From NCBI GenBank assembly GCA_027485365.1, contig JAIXRD010000168.1, positions 1 to 6,308 on the forward strand: DNA of 6,308 nucleotides. Reading direction: 5' to 3'. Made by a program: the position numbers and the translations under genes. Of the stretch, positions 4,896-6,308 are shown one piece after another (position 1 is the first letter of the stretch; every line of letters begins with the position of its first letter). This DNA comes from Cryomorphaceae bacterium (GTDB lineage Bacteria; Bacteroidota; Bacteroidia; Flavobacteriales_D; Crocinitomicaceae). A model generated the notes under the pieces. It was not told the origin of the DNA. It was given only the letters and a program-made list of their open reading frames with translations, and did not search any database.

Positions 4896-6308
4896 ATGAG
4901 AATAACTATTGCAAAAGGAGATGGAATCGGTCCAGAAATTATGGACGCAACCTTACAAATTTTAGAAGCCGCGGGTGCGGATTTACAAATTGACGAAATT
5001 CAAGTTGGAGAGCAGGTATATCTTTCGGGAAATACCGCAGGAATTTCTAAAGAAAGCTGGGATGTAATCCGAAAAAACAAAGTCTTTTTAAAAGCTCCGA
5101 TTACTACGCCACAAGGAGGTGGATACAAAAGCTTGAATGTTACCACGCGTAAGTTTCTCGGCTTGTATGCCAATGTAAGGCCATGTAAAAGTTTGCATCC
5201 GTTCGTACAAACAAAACACCCCATAATGGATGTGGTGATTGTTCGAGAAAATGAGGAAGATTTGTACGCGGGAATTGAACACCAACAAACAGACGAAGTG
5301 GTTCAATGCTTAAAGTTGATTAGTAGACCAGGGTGCGAAAAAATCGTACGTTATGCCTTTGAATATGCCAAGCAACAAAACCGAAAAAAAGTAACGTGTT
5401 TTACAAAGGATAACATCATGAAACAAAGTGATGGCTTATTCCATAAGGTGTTTGATGAAATTGCTGCAGAATATCCAGAAATAGAAAATGAACATTGGAT
5501 TATCGATATCGGTGCGGCTAAATTAGCCGATACCCCGGAAGCATTTGATGTTATCGTCATGCCAAATTTATATGGTGATGTATTGAGTGATGTTGCCGCG
5601 CAAATTACAGGCAGTGTAGGACTCGCCGGTTCATCAAATATCGGTGAAGAATGTGCCATGTTTGAGGCCATCCATGGATCCGCGCCACGCAGAGCGGGAC
5701 AAAATCTTGCAAATCCGTCAGGGTTACTACAAGGAGCAATCTTAATGCTCATTCATATTGGACAAACAGACGTTGCGGAAAAAATTCAAAATGCTTGGTT
5801 AAAAACGCTAGAAGATGGAGTTCATACCTATGATATTTTCAAAGAAGGAATTAGCCAAGAACAAGTCGGGACGAAGGAATTCGCTGAAGCTGTAATTTCA
5901 CGTCTGGGTCAAACGCCAAGCACCCTCAATGCTGTTTCTTATGACTCAAGCTACCAAATGAAGCTACCAACCTACGAACGCAAAGCGCCAAAAACAAAAA
6001 CACTCGAGGGTGTTGACCTCTTTGTTCATTGGGCAGGCAGTAATCCAGATGAACTTGCAGAGTCAATTAACAGATTAAATCATAATGGCATTCAATTATC
6101 AATGATTACTAATCGTGGTATTAAAGTTTGGCCAGATGGTTTTAGAGAGACGTTTTGCACAGACCATTGGAGATGTAGATTCAAAGGTGCTGATCAAAAA
6201 CTATCAAAAGCGAACATAATTTCTCTACTTGCGCTTGCAGAAGAACTTAAAATTGATGTGATCAAAACTGAAAATCTATACGCTTTTGATGGGGTGCCGG
6301 CCTATTCA
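4896..6308 (+). CDS. icd: Isocitrate dehydrogenase, extended Rickettsia/Thermus type, probably NADP-dependent (3' end cut by window)
   Basis: A reading frame of 471 codons runs without a stop from ATG 4896 to the window edge. It encodes a cytosolic TCA-cycle enzyme that converts isocitrate to 2-oxoglutarate and CO2. The N-terminus shows KGDGIGPEI at 7-15. Substrate residues lie in KSLNVTTRK at 78-86 (S79, N81, R85), YANVRP at 91-96, RENEEDLYAGIEH at 117-129 and KDNIMK at 171-176. The family signature NLYGDVLSDVAAQ lies at 224-236, with metal-binding aspartates D228 and D232. The cofactor loop HGSAPRRAGQN at 260-270 has Arg-Arg where E. coli Icd has Lys344-Tyr345. Basic residues there favour NADP, whereas NAD enzymes usually carry an acidic residue. 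Residues from about 370 on (GVDLFVHWAG, MITNRGIKVWP, DHWRCRF, NLYAFDG) form the C-terminal domain found in Thermus and Rickettsia enzymes (about 480-500 residues) and absent from E. coli Icd. Only a few residues should be missing. The gene is divergent from lysR. Confidence 0.96.
   Translation, partial: MRITIAKGDGIGPEIMDATLQILEAAGADLQIDEIQVGEQVYLSGNTAGISKESWDVIRKNKVFLKAPITTPQGGGYKSLNVTTRKFLGLYANVRPCKSLHPFVQTKHPIMDVVIVRENEEDLYAGIEHQQTDEVVQCLKLISRPGCEKIVRYAFEYAKQQNRKKVTCFTKDNIMKQSDGLFHKVFDEIAAEYPEIENEHWIIDIGAAKLADTPEAFDVIVMPNLYGDVLSDVAAQITGSVGLAGSSNIGEECAMFEAIHGSAPRRAGQNLANPSGLLQGAILMLIHIGQTDVAEKIQNAWLKTLEDGVHTYDIFKEGISQEQVGTKEFAEAVISRLGQTPSTLNAVSYDSSYQMKLPTYERKAPKTKTLEGVDLFVHWAGSNPDELAESINRLNHNGIQLSMITNRGIKVWPDGFRETFCTDHWRCRFKGADQKLSKANIISLLALAEELKIDVIKTENLYAFDGVPAYS

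Noticed and set aside
5000..5752. Minus-strand frames of 72-133 codons opposite icd
   Set aside because: They are shadows of the strongly conserved isocitrate dehydrogenase frame, which is continuous through this region.

Overview
The window looks like a dense, AT-rich chromosomal stretch from a member of the Bacteroidota. Four things point that way. The isocitrate dehydrogenase has the extended form seen in Rickettsia and Thermus. The CbbR-like LysR regulator has a familiar Bacteroidota style. The translation starts lack Shine-Dalgarno sequences. The longer intergenic gap contains octamers that match or nearly match the Bacteroidota -7 element TAnnTTTG. The phylum assignment comes from recalled family patterns, not from a search.

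Positions 1-2176 (+ strand) hold a tight three-gene run. It starts with the C-terminal end of a protein that resembles the tail of FG-GAP/VCBS-ASPIC/UnbV proteins. A membrane fatty acid desaturase follows after one base. A fatty acid hydroxylase/sterol desaturase family protein comes next, its start overlapping the desaturase stop by one base. The last two are di-iron, histidine-box integral membrane enzymes, so together they suggest oxidative tailoring of a lipid.

Positions 2151-4812 (- strand) hold, in transcription order, a LysR-type regulator, a radical SAM protein with a C-terminal Cys cluster, and a GNAT-like acyltransferase with a degraded acetyl-CoA loop. The radical SAM stop and the GNAT start are joined (TAGTGATG). 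This run converges on the lipid genes, with a 26-bp overlap of the two 3' ends.

Positions 4896-6308 (+ strand) hold an isocitrate dehydrogenase (icd), open to the window edge and lacking only its last few residues. It is divergent from lysR across an 83-bp, extremely AT-rich promoter region.

There are two likely working units: the lysR/icd divergent pair (central carbon metabolism and its probable regulator), and a lipid-oxidation pair facing a radical SAM/acyltransferase pair of unknown substrate. I found no RNA genes, mobile elements, CRISPR arrays or origins.
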